From: DATAXP01 sp963708675
GTDB lineage: Bacteria > Planctomycetota > Planctomycetia > Pirellulales > PNKZ01
Assembly: GCA_963708675.1 (NCBI GenBank)
Contig: CAVPTO010000003.1
Coordinates: forward strand, 3,720,001-3,784,000
Length of the DNA: 64,000 nt
Reading direction: 5' to 3'
Below the pieces are notes generated by a model. It made no database searches, had not been told where the DNA came from, and was given only the letters and a program-made list of their open reading frames with translations. Shown in pieces: positions 54,895-63,129 of this stretch. Each line of letters opens with the position of its first letter. Position 1 is the stretch's first letter. A program made the position numbers and the translations under genes.

Positions 54895-57792
54895 ATGACT
54901 GCATCTCGCGCCGTGTTCGGACTGACGGCACTCGTCGGCGTCATTGCCGCCGTGCTTCTGCTAAGCGTCGGGGCAGAGAAGGGCATCGGGCACGAAGGCC
55001 CCGACGACAACAAGCCACGCGCAATTCCCCAGAACGCCGTCGTCTTCTACATCCAGTTTGGCAAGGCCAACACCGACCAAACGCCGTGGAAGGGCGAAGT
55101 CTCTGTCGATCCGGGCAAAGTGATCAGCGTCGATATTGACAGCGCCGCGAAGAAATCGACGCTCGACGGAAACAAGTTCGAGGTGTTGGCCTCATTGGCT
55201 AAGGGAGCTAACAAGAAGGCCGCCAAGAAAAAGAACCAAGGCTTCATCCCTGCGCGGCTCAAGATCGTGCTCGACGCCAAGCCCGACGCGACGGTGACCA
55301 TCGCGCTCAAGCAAGGCGACGTGCAATTCGCCGTTGGCGACATTCCGCAAGGCGAAGCGAAGAAGTTTCTCGACGGCGAAGTGACCGTCGAGCGCAAGAT
55401 GCTCGCCATGCCGCTCACCGGGCGACAAACGGAGGACGACTTCCCTGTGCTCGCCAAGAGTGCGACCGGCGACATTTGGCTCGCGTACGTTGAGTACACG
55501 CCCGGCGCCGAGTTGGTCGAGCAGCGCGTTCAGGATGGCAATTTCGATTTGCTCATGCCGAAGAACAACGGCGACCGCGTGCGACTGATGCGCTACGACG
55601 GCAAAGGCTGGAGCGATGCGATGAACGTCACCGGCGAGCGACTCGACGTGTGGCGAACCGCCATCGCTGTTGACGGGGCCGGCGTCGTCACGGTCGTGTG
55701 GTCGCAAAAGACGAACGACGACTGGGATCTGTTCGCGCGTCGTTACGATCCTTCGAAGAAAGGCGACGCCGCCTGGTCGAAGATTCAACAACTCACGCGC
55801 AACGCCGGCGCCGATTTCCAGGTCGTTGCCACGACCGACTCCTCGGGTAAGGTGTGGCTCGCGTGGCAGAGTTGGCGCGACGACAACTACGACATCATGC
55901 TCGGCTCGCTGAACGACGACGGCAAACTCGCCAAGCCGAAGGCGATCTCGCGGAGCGGCAAGAACGATTGGACACCGTCGATCGCCGCCGACAAGCAGGG
56001 GAGCATCTACGTCGTTTGGGACACCTATGACAAGGGGAATTACGACGTGATGATGCACGTCGCTGGCGCGAGCACCACGACGCACACCGTCGCCGACTCG
56101 CCGCGGTTCGAAGGCCGAGCGTGCGTGACCTGCGACAGCGACGGTCGTGTGTGGGTCGCTTATGAGGAAGGCGACGAGCAGTGGGGGAAGGACTATTCGA
56201 CGGCCGAGTTCGAGAAGATCGGCTTCGAGAAGAACCCCGGCTTTGCGCTCTACATCAACCGCACGGTCAAGCTGAAGTGCCTGGCCGACGGATCGTGGAA
56301 GGAACCGACGGCCGACCTGCAGGAAGCGATGGCCAGCGAATTGCCGCGCGGCCGCAGCGTGCCGCGCCTCTCGAGCGACGGTCGTGGCGGCCTGTGGCTG
56401 ATGGTGCGTCACGCGCTCACCGCCGGCGGCGCCGGCGAGGCCTGGCAAAGCTATGCAATGCGCTACGACGGCCAAGCCTTCAGCAAGCCTGAAGCGCTGA
56501 TCGGCTCAGCGAATCTGATGGACAATCGCCCCGCCTTGCTCGCGATTGATGACGGTTTGATGGCCGTCTACAGCGGCGACGACCGCACGCGCACGCAAGA
56601 TCGCGGCCAAGACGATTTGTTCATGACGATCATGCGCGTTGATAAGGCAGGCACCGCGCCGGAGCTGCAAGCGGCCTCTGCCATGCCGAAGGCCGAGATG
56701 ACGAGTGTGCATCCCAACGAGGCCGAGAGCATCGCGCGGGTGCGCGATTATCGGGTGAACCTCGGCGGCAAGACGATGCAACTGTATCGCGGCGAGTTCC
56801 ATCGCCACACCGAGTTCAGCGCCCACCGCGACGGTGATGGTTTGCTCGAGGACAGTCTGCGTTACGCTCACGACGGCGCCGACCACGACTGGATGGGCAA
56901 CGGCGATCACGACAACGGCCTCGGGCACGAGTACATGTGGTGGCTGATCCAAAAGACGTTCGACATTCACTCGCACGCCCCGACCTTTTTGGGCGCGATG
57001 ACCTACGAGCGCAGCGTCACGTTTCCCAACGGGCATCGCAACGTGATGATGCCGAAACGCGGCATTCGCCCGCTGCCTCGCGGCGACATCAAGACCGGTG
57101 ACGAGCAAACCGGCACGCCCGACACGAAGACGTTGTACGCGTACCTCAAGCACTTCGGTGGCATGTGCGCGTCGCACACTAGCGGCACCAACATGGGAAC
57201 CGACTGGCGCGACAACGATCCGACCGTCGAGCCCGTCGTCGAGATCTACCAAGGCCATCGCCACAACTACGAGCACTTCGGCGCTCCGCGTTCCGCCACG
57301 GCGCAGACGCAAATCGGTGGGTATCAGCCCTCGGGTTTTGTGTGGAACGCGCTGGAGCGCGGCTACAAACTCGGCTTCGAGAGCTCGAGCGATCACATCA
57401 GCACGCATATTAGCTACGCGATCGTGATTGCTCCCGAGCTGTCGCGACCGGCGATCATCGACGCCTTCAAACAGCGGCATTCTTACGCGGCGACCGACAA
57501 CATCGTGCTCATGGTTCGCAGCGGCAAGAACATGATGGGCGACGAGTTCACGACCGACGAGCCGCCGAAAATCGACGTCGAAGTGCAGGGGACCGCGCCC
57601 GTGGCGAAGCTGCACATCGTTCGCGACAACAAGTACGTCTACACCGTCGAGCCGAACAAGCAGCAGGTGAAACGGTCGTACACCGACACCGACGCCACGC
57701 CCGGCAAGACCAGCTACTACTACGTCCGCATCGAGCAGGCCGACGGCAACCTCGCCTGGGCCTCGCCGATGTGGATCACCTACAAGCCCTAA
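54895..57792 (+). CDS. Large secreted protein: beta-propeller plus PHP/DUF3604-like domain
   Basis: About 965 aa, ATG at 54895 with GAAGGAG upstream. A signal peptide (AVFGLTALVGVIAAVLLLSV...) is followed by a Lys/Asp-rich region, then repeated WD/BNR-like blades (GDIWLAYVEYTPG, GVVTVVWSQKTNDDWDLFAR, GKVWLAWQSWRDDNYDIMLG, GSIYVVWDTYDKGNYDVMMH). The C-terminal third has YRGEFHRHTEFSAHRDGDGL and HDWMGNGDHDNG, with histidines of a PHP/DUF3604-type metal site. Function unknown; an exported hydrolase is plausible. Confidence 0.85.
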   Translation: MTASRAVFGLTALVGVIAAVLLLSVGAEKGIGHEGPDDNKPRAIPQNAVVFYIQFGKANTDQTPWKGEVSVDPGKVISVDIDSAAKKSTLDGNKFEVLASLAKGANKKAAKKKNQGFIPARLKIVLDAKPDATVTIALKQGDVQFAVGDIPQGEAKKFLDGEVTVERKMLAMPLTGRQTEDDFPVLAKSATGDIWLAYVEYTPGAELVEQRVQDGNFDLLMPKNNGDRVRLMRYDGKGWSDAMNVTGERLDVWRTAIAVDGAGVVTVVWSQKTNDDWDLFARRYDPSKKGDAAWSKIQQLTRNAGADFQVVATTDSSGKVWLAWQSWRDDNYDIMLGSLNDDGKLAKPKAISRSGKNDWTPSIAADKQGSIYVVWDTYDKGNYDVMMHVAGASTTTHTVADSPRFEGRACVTCDSDGRVWVAYEEGDEQWGKDYSTAEFEKIGFEKNPGFALYINRTVKLKCLADGSWKEPTADLQEAMASELPRGRSVPRLSSDGRGGLWLMVRHALTAGGAGEAWQSYAMRYDGQAFSKPEALIGSANLMDNRPALLAIDDGLMAVYSGDDRTRTQDRGQDDLFMTIMRVDKAGTAPELQAASAMPKAEMTSVHPNEAESIARVRDYRVNLGGKTMQLYRGEFHRHTEFSAHRDGDGLLEDSLRYAHDGADHDWMGNGDHDNGLGHEYMWWLIQKTFDIHSHAPTFLGAMTYERSVTFPNGHRNVMMPKRGIRPLPRGDIKTGDEQTGTPDTKTLYAYLKHFGGMCASHTSGTNMGTDWRDNDPTVEPVVEIYQGHRHNYEHFGAPRSATAQTQIGGYQPSGFVWNALERGYKLGFESSSDHISTHISYAIVIAPELSRPAIIDAFKQRHSYAATDNIVLMVRSGKNMMGDEFTTDEPPKIDVEVQGTAPVAKLHIVRDNKYVYTVEPNKQQVKRSYTDTDATPGKTSYYYVRIEQADGNLAWASPMWITYKP

Positions 57793-57903
57793 CACAAAGC
57801 CGCGACCGGTGGTCGCGCTCTGCGAACCGTGCTGTGCGCAATACGCGCTCGACGCGGGTCTCTGACCCCGCCGCTCCTCTGACCGGAGGTCTCCTAGTGT
57901 CGC

Positions 57904-58101
57904 GTGGCGAAGGCTATTGCGGCAGTCCACGCCGCTGCGGTGTCACCGTATGACTATCGCGTGCTCGTGCGTCCCGAATGCTTGGTGCTAATGGTCGACG
58001 CCTTCGAACAATCGACGCGGCAAATGTTCGAGGAGGCCTGCTTTAATGCTGGCGACTACACGATCGAGGACCGGTCAGAGCCGGTGGAATCGGCGGTTTA
58101 G
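57904..58101 (+). CDS. Short hypothetical protein
   Basis: 65 aa with a GTG start. MAKAIAAVHAAAVSPYDYRV and VLMVDAFEQSTRQMFEEACF are protein-like, but there is no ribosome site or family match. Low confidence; first candidate of the second accessory block. Confidence 0.35.
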   Translation: MAKAIAAVHAAAVSPYDYRVLVRPECLVLMVDAFEQSTRQMFEEACFNAGDYTIEDRSEPVESAV

Positions 58102-58242
58102 AGTTCCACCTTTTCCACGGCCTTACGCACGCGCGCGAGGGGAACGCGCCGCGACGCTCTTTGACAACCCGGTGAAGTGGACATGCCTCGGGAGCGTCGC
58201 GAACGCCCGAGGCGAAGATCGTCGCTAAAGTTGCGGGAGCAA

Positions 58243-58587
58243 TTAACTTGACCAGAACTGCATGCAGAACCACGACGCGAGGTAGTCGACTGCTTTGGAA
58301 AACTCTGCTCTTTCCTCTTGCGCCATTGCGAGAGCACGGTCGTAGTTGGCCCCCTCACCAGTGGAATCGTGAATGTCATCTGTGTTCATCAAGCGCTCTA
58401 ATGTTCCGAGCAATCGTCGCGCTTCGTGGTCTTCGATCGACTCAACGTCAAGATTGGCGACGCCGAGATGGCAAGCGGCGAACGCCCGGGCGATCGACTT
58501 TTCCTCGCCACCGATGTGAGGCAGCATCAGAGCTGATCGCGCCTCGGAGAACTTCCGAACCTGATACGAGAATTGCGCTAGCGTCAT
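58243..58587 (-). CDS. Hypothetical alpha-helical protein
   Basis: 114 aa. MTLAQFSYQVRKFSEARSAL, GVANLDVESIEDHEARRLLG and SKAVDYLASWFCMQFW suggest a mostly helical, soluble protein. No known family. Composition fits the other accessory genes. Confidence 0.6.
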   Translation of the reverse strand: MTLAQFSYQVRKFSEARSALMLPHIGGEEKSIARAFAACHLGVANLDVESIEDHEARRLLGTLERLMNTDDIHDSTGEGANYDRALAMAQEERAEFSKAVDYLASWFCMQFWSS

Positions 58588-58710
58588 GTTGGTGAAACCC
58601 TACAAAACGCCCGTTGCCCGCTCAATGTCAGCAGGATCGGAGGCCTGCGTAACCCTGGAGGCATTGCATCGATAATGTTCGGGGGCGGTTGAATCATCAT
58701 GACCGAACTT

Positions 58711-59019
58711 CTATCGAATGAAGTTGCCGCACGGCGTGGATTCGAGCTGCGAACTATGGACGGTCACAGTTCGGGCAGCACTGGCGAGCCGCGAGGGGAG
58801 TCGAATCAAAACGAGATCGCCAAGTACATCGAGGATCGACACCTTCAAGAGCGCCTCGCATTCCTCATCGGAGAAGTGTTCGGCGGAGATCATGAGCAGC
58901 TCGCGCGGCACGAACAATGAGAAGATGGTGCCCGCGTAATCCTCGCCGCACACTGCTGGCTCATCGCAGAGCGGGTTGGCCAGCACCTTGCACTTCAGCA
59001 GTTTCGAATTGCCTGTCAC
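58711..59019 (-). CDS. Hypothetical protein, GTG start
   Basis: 102 aa. Begins MTGNSKLLKCKVLANPLCDE; the middle AGTIFSLFVPRELLMISAEHFSDEECEALLKVSIL looks like an ordered domain. It overlaps an opposite-strand open frame that has less protein-like composition. Family not recognised. Confidence 0.55.
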   Translation of the reverse strand: MTGNSKLLKCKVLANPLCDEPAVCGEDYAGTIFSLFVPRELLMISAEHFSDEECEALLKVSILDVLGDLVLIRLPSRLASAARTVTVHSSQLESTPCGNFIR

Positions 59020-59169
59020 GTGCGTTACGTCCGGGTCGGCTCGATCTATGGCGGCGGGACGTTACCTGACGTGGCCATACCAATCGAGTCGGTTTTACCT
59101 ACCACGGCCCCGACGCGTTCAAGACCGACGACTCCCGAGCTATTCGCCAGGTGGTACCGTCGTGAGTAG

Positions 59170-59388
59170 CTAGTCGTTACATGAAAACGCGCAGTTACCT
59201 TGCTGTACGAACTCGACCTCAGAGAAGGCCAGCGTTGCATGCATGGCGCCGAGGAAGTCGACCTTCACTACGTTCTCGCCGGCGCTAATGATCTGGCCGG
59301 CGCAACCCTTCAGTAGTCCGCTCGTCACTCGCACATGTTGGCCGACGAGAACGCGCGATGTCAGTCGTAATTCTTGGGCGGCGATCAT
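59170..59388 (-). CDS. Small KOW-motif protein
   Basis: 72 aa from the ATG at 59388 (MIAAQELRLTSRVLVGQHVR), preceded by GAGGAG. VGQHVRVTSGLLKGCAGQIISAGENVVKVDF resembles the KOW/SH3-like domain at the C-terminus of NusG-type factors. No NGN domain is present. Could be a standalone nucleic-acid-binding protein. Confidence 0.6.
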   Translation of the reverse strand: MIAAQELRLTSRVLVGQHVRVTSGLLKGCAGQIISAGENVVKVDFLGAMHATLAFSEVEFVQQGNCAFSCND

Positions 59389-59625
59389 TGGGTGTCTCCT
59401 CATGGCGGGTATTCGAGCGAGCTTTAAGCAGAATTGGTGCCGAGATTCGCCATCGACACTCGTCGGCCGGGTAGGTTCTTCCCCTTTAGGGCACGGCTTT
59501 ATCGGCATTCCCGATTGTGCGATTTGTAGCGTCTCATGCGATGGCGTTCGTTTTATGTACCCCCCGATTAAAGAGAGCTATGTTTACTTAATCCCGAAAG
59601 AAGCGGATAAAAGAGCGCCCGAAAG

Positions 59626-60318
59626 ATGACTGATATAGTTCCTAGACCGGTTGTGACACCACGGGTGTGCAACATCATGGTCTGGTTGAACGTTGGATGC
59701 ATCGGTACGGCATTTGGCACCTTCGTTGATCCCGGCTGGCGTGCCATCATCCTGCAAACAGGCGTCGTCGGTGTGATTGCCGCCCTCGGATTGAGTCAGG
59801 CCGACCGTTATCGCCGCCGCGCAGTAGCCACACGAAAGCGCAATGCGGACAAGGCGGTGGTTGAAAGGCGCTTAAGTGCGCAAGTCGTCGCTCTGGTACC
59901 ACTCGAAGAGACACCGCAGGTACTCGACCGCATTTTGGGTGACGCTTGCAAGGACGAGGCCATGGTGATCGATCGACGCTCAAACGATCGCGCGGCGACC
60001 AGTCGCCGACTGCTTACCATCACTACAATGGATCCTTGCAGCAAAGGACTAACAATCAGCGCGTGCCTCAAAGATATGTCCGGCTCGGGACTAGGCTTCG
60101 TTCATCAAGACGAGATGCCGCTCGGCGCCGCAGCGGTGACATTCGTCATCAACGGCGCACCGTTGTCTCTCGAAGTCGACGTCCGCTGGTCGCAAAGAAT
60201 CTCGAAGAAGTGGTTCAACAGCGGCGGCTACTTCGTCGGCACTCGCCAGACGCAGAATGTAGTCGATCAAATCCAGGAACAGCATGGGACGCGCACTTCG
60301 AGACTCTTACGCAGGTGA
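59626..60318 (+). CDS. Membrane PilZ-domain protein (putative c-di-GMP receptor), copy 2
   Basis: 230 aa. Two hydrophobic segments at the N-terminus (ICNIMVWLNVGCIGTAFGTF-like and IILQTGVVGVIAALGL), a basic linker, and a C-terminal PilZ domain: DRRSNDRAATSRR and SACLKDMSGSGLGFVHQDEM with DxSxxG, then LEVDVRWSQRISKKWFNSGGYFVGTR. The PilZ half aligns closely with the gene at 17625, which lacks the membrane part. Same position relative to family A in both accessory blocks. Confidence 0.83.
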   Translation: MTDIVPRPVVTPRVCNIMVWLNVGCIGTAFGTFVDPGWRAIILQTGVVGVIAALGLSQADRYRRRAVATRKRNADKAVVERRLSAQVVALVPLEETPQVLDRILGDACKDEAMVIDRRSNDRAATSRRLLTITTMDPCSKGLTISACLKDMSGSGLGFVHQDEMPLGAAAVTFVINGAPLSLEVDVRWSQRISKKWFNSGGYFVGTRQTQNVVDQIQEQHGTRTSRLLRR

Positions 60319-60573
60319 CATGCAATTCGACGCGTCCCCAGTTGCTATGGGCGGATAGCATGCTGCCGACACACTCAAAGCCATTGGCGTGAAAAAGGCC
60401 GCGCGGACGAAGGGAAGTCCCGCGCGGCCTCGAGCCAACTGTGACTGCACGGTAGTTCGTCAATCTCGACTGACAAAAAAGAGTTTCCGGCACGTGTCGA
60501 ACGCCGCGGAGCGAGGCCTTGGCGCTGTCAAGCGGCTGATTGCCTTTTCAAGGCGTTGGAGCATTCGCCTCGG

Positions 60574-60916
60574 CTAGCCGCTCAAGTTCATCGTGAAGCG
60601 CTTGTATCGCTGCCTGAGCTTCGCCTCGTCGCCCAGCACCCGCTCAACGTCCGCCTTCGCCCACCCACGGACTCCAGCATTGACGGTTTCCGTCGCGAGT
60701 TCGTAAGCGACCATCGACCGGATTGTAACCGGCCGGCCGGCCGCTTCCATCGTCGCGCGGAGCTTCGAGACATCCCGCAGGACGAGCTCTGCACTTCGTT
60801 CTCGCGGGTCACGTACAGCAGCAAGTGCCGCGACCACGGCGAGGCGAAGCAGTTGCCGCGCGAGGGCGCAGGTCGAGCCAGATTTCGTCGAGGGACGTGG
60901 CCCGGTGGAGGCGCAT
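60574..60916 (-). pseudogene. Accessory protein family A, degraded copy 2
   Basis: Start ATG at 60916 (MRLHRATSLDEIWLDLRP). One base is missing near 60855 and another near 60785 relative to the 20-kb copy. The C-terminal part RDVSKLRATMEAAGRPVTIRSMVAYELATETVNAGVRGWAKADVE aligns clearly with family A. It is shorter at the C-terminus than copy 1. The tandem repeat lies just before its start. Confidence 0.65.
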
Positions 60917-60923
60917 GACGGAT

Positions 60924-60976
60924 TTCAATGTTAGGTCGACTTGCAGCGTTAGGTGACGAGCTGCAACGATAGGTCG
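60924..60976. repeat. Three-unit approximately 20-bp tandem repeat, copy 3
   Basis: AATGTTAGGTCG, GCAGCGTTAGGTGACG and GCAACGATAGGTCG at 20-21 bp spacing, between the family-B stop and the family-A start. Confidence 0.77.
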
Positions 60977-60983
60977 TCACTCG

Positions 60984-61220
60984 TCACTCAGCGTGCAGGT
61001 CTGAGTGTTTGTTCGCGTGATGTTCTTTAGCGCCGTCGAACGCTTCAATCAGCGCATCCGCGATCGAGTCCGCGATACCGGCTATTGTTACGCCGCCTTT
61101 GCACGAACCGCAGACCCATGACCACGTAAAGCGTTGTGGCAAATCGTCATCGTGCGCCGTCAGATCGTAGGTCACGTCACCGATGTTTACCTTGCGGTTT
61201 TCTCTCAGCCGTTTACTCAT
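60984..61220 (-). CDS. Small Cys/His protein, family B (copy 2)
   Basis: 78 aa (MSKRLRENRKVNIGDVTYDL; an extra Met codon lies at 61223). TWSWVCGSCKGGVTIAGIAD, ADALIEAFDGAKEHHANKHSDLHAE. About 80% identical to the copy at 22882-23118, with the same eight-base overlap with the family-C gene upstream. The CxxC and HHxxxH residues are unchanged between copies, which supports a functional metal site. Confidence 0.77.
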   Translation of the reverse strand: MSKRLRENRKVNIGDVTYDLTAHDDDLPQRFTWSWVCGSCKGGVTIAGIADSIADALIEAFDGAKEHHANKHSDLHAE

Positions 61221-61401
61221 CACTCGCCTTGACCGTTTCAGTAAACGACAACCCGGAAGCGCACGTGTGGACGCGTCTTATTGTCTGTGGCGCATAGCTT
61301 TCTCCGAACATCCAGAACGGCTGAGCTGCCCCGTCGCTAATCCGCGTCACGTCGGCCGAACCGCATCGTGGGCAATTCGGCGATGACGGCTTCTCTCCCA
61401 T
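61213..61401 (-). CDS. Zinc-ribbon protein, family C (copy 2)
   Basis: 62 aa, ATG at 61401 (MGEKPSSPNCPRCGSADVTR). It ends RRVHTCASGLSFTETVKASDE. The second Cys pair seen in copy 1 (CGC) is reduced to CAS here, so the zinc site may be incomplete. A TACAAT box ends six bases before the ATG. Confidence 0.73.
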   Translation of the reverse strand: MGEKPSSPNCPRCGSADVTRISDGAAQPFWMFGESYAPQTIRRVHTCASGLSFTETVKASDE

Positions 61402-61407
61402 GGCGGC

Positions 61408-61413
61408 ATTGTA
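61408..61413 (-). promoter_or_regulatory. TACAAT -10 box implying a near-leaderless transcript
   Basis: Same TACAAT-N6-ATG geometry as at 20668-20673; the N6 here is GCCGCC. Upstream sequence (CTTCGGTCTG on the minus strand) is also shared between the two sites. Confidence 0.55.
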
Positions 61414-61767
61414 GCCGGGGGCGCAGACCGAAGCGAATGAGCACGGTCCCTAGCTGTTTCCGCTCAACAGCATTTTGCGCCATCGAATGTAAGTCCGCGC
61501 TGCACAAGGAATTGCGTGGACCACTAGGAAGCCCATCGCAAACTGTCACAACAGCGACTTACGACGACCAACGGGAAATGCTGTCAAGCTACGGGCTGAG
61601 GATGGCGTCCCCCGTTCGGTCTCGATGACGCGAGTCTACCGGGCGGAAGAAAGCGGCGCTCGGAAAGTGCCCCTTTTTGTCGTGAAGAGCCTACAGCGAC
61701 GATTCCGTGTGGGGCCTGCCAGGTACGTAGAAGCCGATCAAAACCTGAAGCCGTTGCTCCGTGAGCA
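61414..61767. other. 354-bp region with diluted similarity to 20.67-20.88 kb
   Basis: No gene supported. Short stretches (around CGGTCTCGATG and GGAAAGTGCCCC) resemble the same interval of the first accessory block, consistent with an old duplication. Confidence 0.4.
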
Positions 61768-62034
61768 TTAGATGAGCATCACTGCGGCGACAATCAGGAC
61801 GAACAAGACGACAAGGGGAAAGATTCCGCCCGATGGAGGATATTCCCCGCCGCTGGTCGATAATGCAGACTCATCGTTACCCCTTTCTGTAGTCTCAATA
61901 GAGTCTGACCTGTAATCGCTATCGTTCAGGTTGCTCGATCGCCCGGAACCGTGCGCCGCAGTCTCGGCATCGGAATGGACGTACGAGCCAGATGATTGCC
62001 CATTCCCACCATCGAGGCTTAGATCGTTGGACAT
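61768..62034 (-). CDS. Small tail-anchored-like hypothetical protein
   Basis: 88 aa. A Ser/Asp/Gly-rich polar N-terminal part (MSNDLSLDGGNGQSSGSYVH) ends in a C-terminal hydrophobic helix, IFPLVVLFVLIVAAVMLI. No family recognised; could be a tail-anchored membrane protein. Confidence 0.55.
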   Translation of the reverse strand: MSNDLSLDGGNGQSSGSYVHSDAETAAHGSGRSSNLNDSDYRSDSIETTERGNDESALSTSGGEYPPSGGIFPLVVLFVLIVAAVMLI

Positions 62035-62220
62035 CTGGACTCTCGCAATGTGGACAAATGACTGACCCGCGCATTAATCGATCGTACTTGTCAATCGGCT
62101 TGGAGCTATCGGGGCAATCCCTACGCGAGGCGAGATTTCTCGGGGCGAAGATGCGGCCGGATTAGACGCCCAGCCGCCCACAGATTGAAGATCGAAGCCA
62201 CACGTCGACGAGCCGCCTCT

Positions 62221-62559
62221 CTACCGCGGCTTGCGAGGGCTGCAATTGAACATGGGCCGATGGTCATGGGTTAGGGCATGGTGTTCTCGCGCCCTAGCCA
62301 ACGAAATGGCAAATGCATCGTCTACGGTTTCGACAAGGCAAACTCCCCCTGAAGCCCATTTGCATTCGCGGCACGCGCACACCCACGTGCGTCGCTGCGA
62401 GTCGAGCTGTTCACGAACCGTCAAATTGTAAACCACGTCTCCGATTGTCACGTCTAATGTCAGTGCGGGGCCCGCTCCACACGCCTTCCGCAGATGATGT
62501 GAACGAGCGATAAGCTTGTCGGAGTGCTCTGTCGTATCTGCAGACTTGATGTAAAGCAT
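62221..62559 (-). CDS. Small Cys/His protein, family D (full-length copy)
   Basis: About 112 aa from the ATG at 62559 (MLYIKSADTTEHSDKLIARS). Residues 35-50 (LDVTIGDVVYNLTVRE) match the family-B core IGDVTYDLT; then RRTWVCACRECKWASGGVCL, VDDAFAISLARAREHHALTHDHRP. So D and B appear to be branches of one family with WVCxxC / HHxxxH. The last 57 residues are nearly identical to the truncated copy at 20887. Confidence 0.72.
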   Translation of the reverse strand: MLYIKSADTTEHSDKLIARSHHLRKACGAGPALTLDVTIGDVVYNLTVREQLDSQRRTWVCACRECKWASGGVCLVETVDDAFAISLARAREHHALTHDHRPMFNCSPRKPR

Positions 62560-62690
62560 CGCTGACACCTTTGCTCAGCTTCGATGCCCCGCTCTCCGCA
62601 AGATTGATTCCCGTGGCGCTGAGCAAAAGCCGCCATGGGGGATACGCCCATGAGTTAGCGTACTGAAGTGGGCCCGAACCTGAATTGAGC

Positions 62691-63129
62691 GGCGCCGGTT
62701 CATGCCATCACAATCAAGCTCCAGGCCGAGCGGCGAGCCGGAGAAATGTTGTTGGATATGGACAAGAGCGAGGGCGGACGTCCCTCAAAAACAGGTAACG
62801 TCGCGTTACCGGTTACTCTCGCCGATCTCGGCATCACAAAGATTCAGTCTCACCGTTGGCAGCTCGAAGCCTCGGTGCCTGAGGCCGAGTTCGATTCATG
62901 CATTGCCAACCTACGCGACGCAGGCAAAGAAATCACCACCATCATTTGGCGCGCCGCCGTCGCATTGCCGAAGAGATTTCAAGACTCGCCAACCACGCAC
63001 ATCATCAGTCGGCAATTCTCAGTTGAATCTTCGCACGAAGCATCCAGGCTCGCATCGCTCGCACAGGGGCGCGCAACTCGTGGCGCGCAGCCGATTCTTC
63101 ACTCGGTACAGCTCACGATAGATGGGTAG
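62691..63129 (+). pseudogene. Truncated phage/plasmid-type protein remnant
   Basis: ITIKLQAERRAGEMLLDMDK, then SEGGRPSKTGN, LADLGITKIQSHRWQLEASVPEAEFD and GKEITTIIWRAA follow the pattern of small proteins associated with phage or plasmid methyltransferase genes. The reading frame has a stop before the first in-frame start of the usual N-terminus, and the C-terminus loses similarity after about 90 residues. Likely a remnant marking the right edge of the accessory block. Confidence 0.6.
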
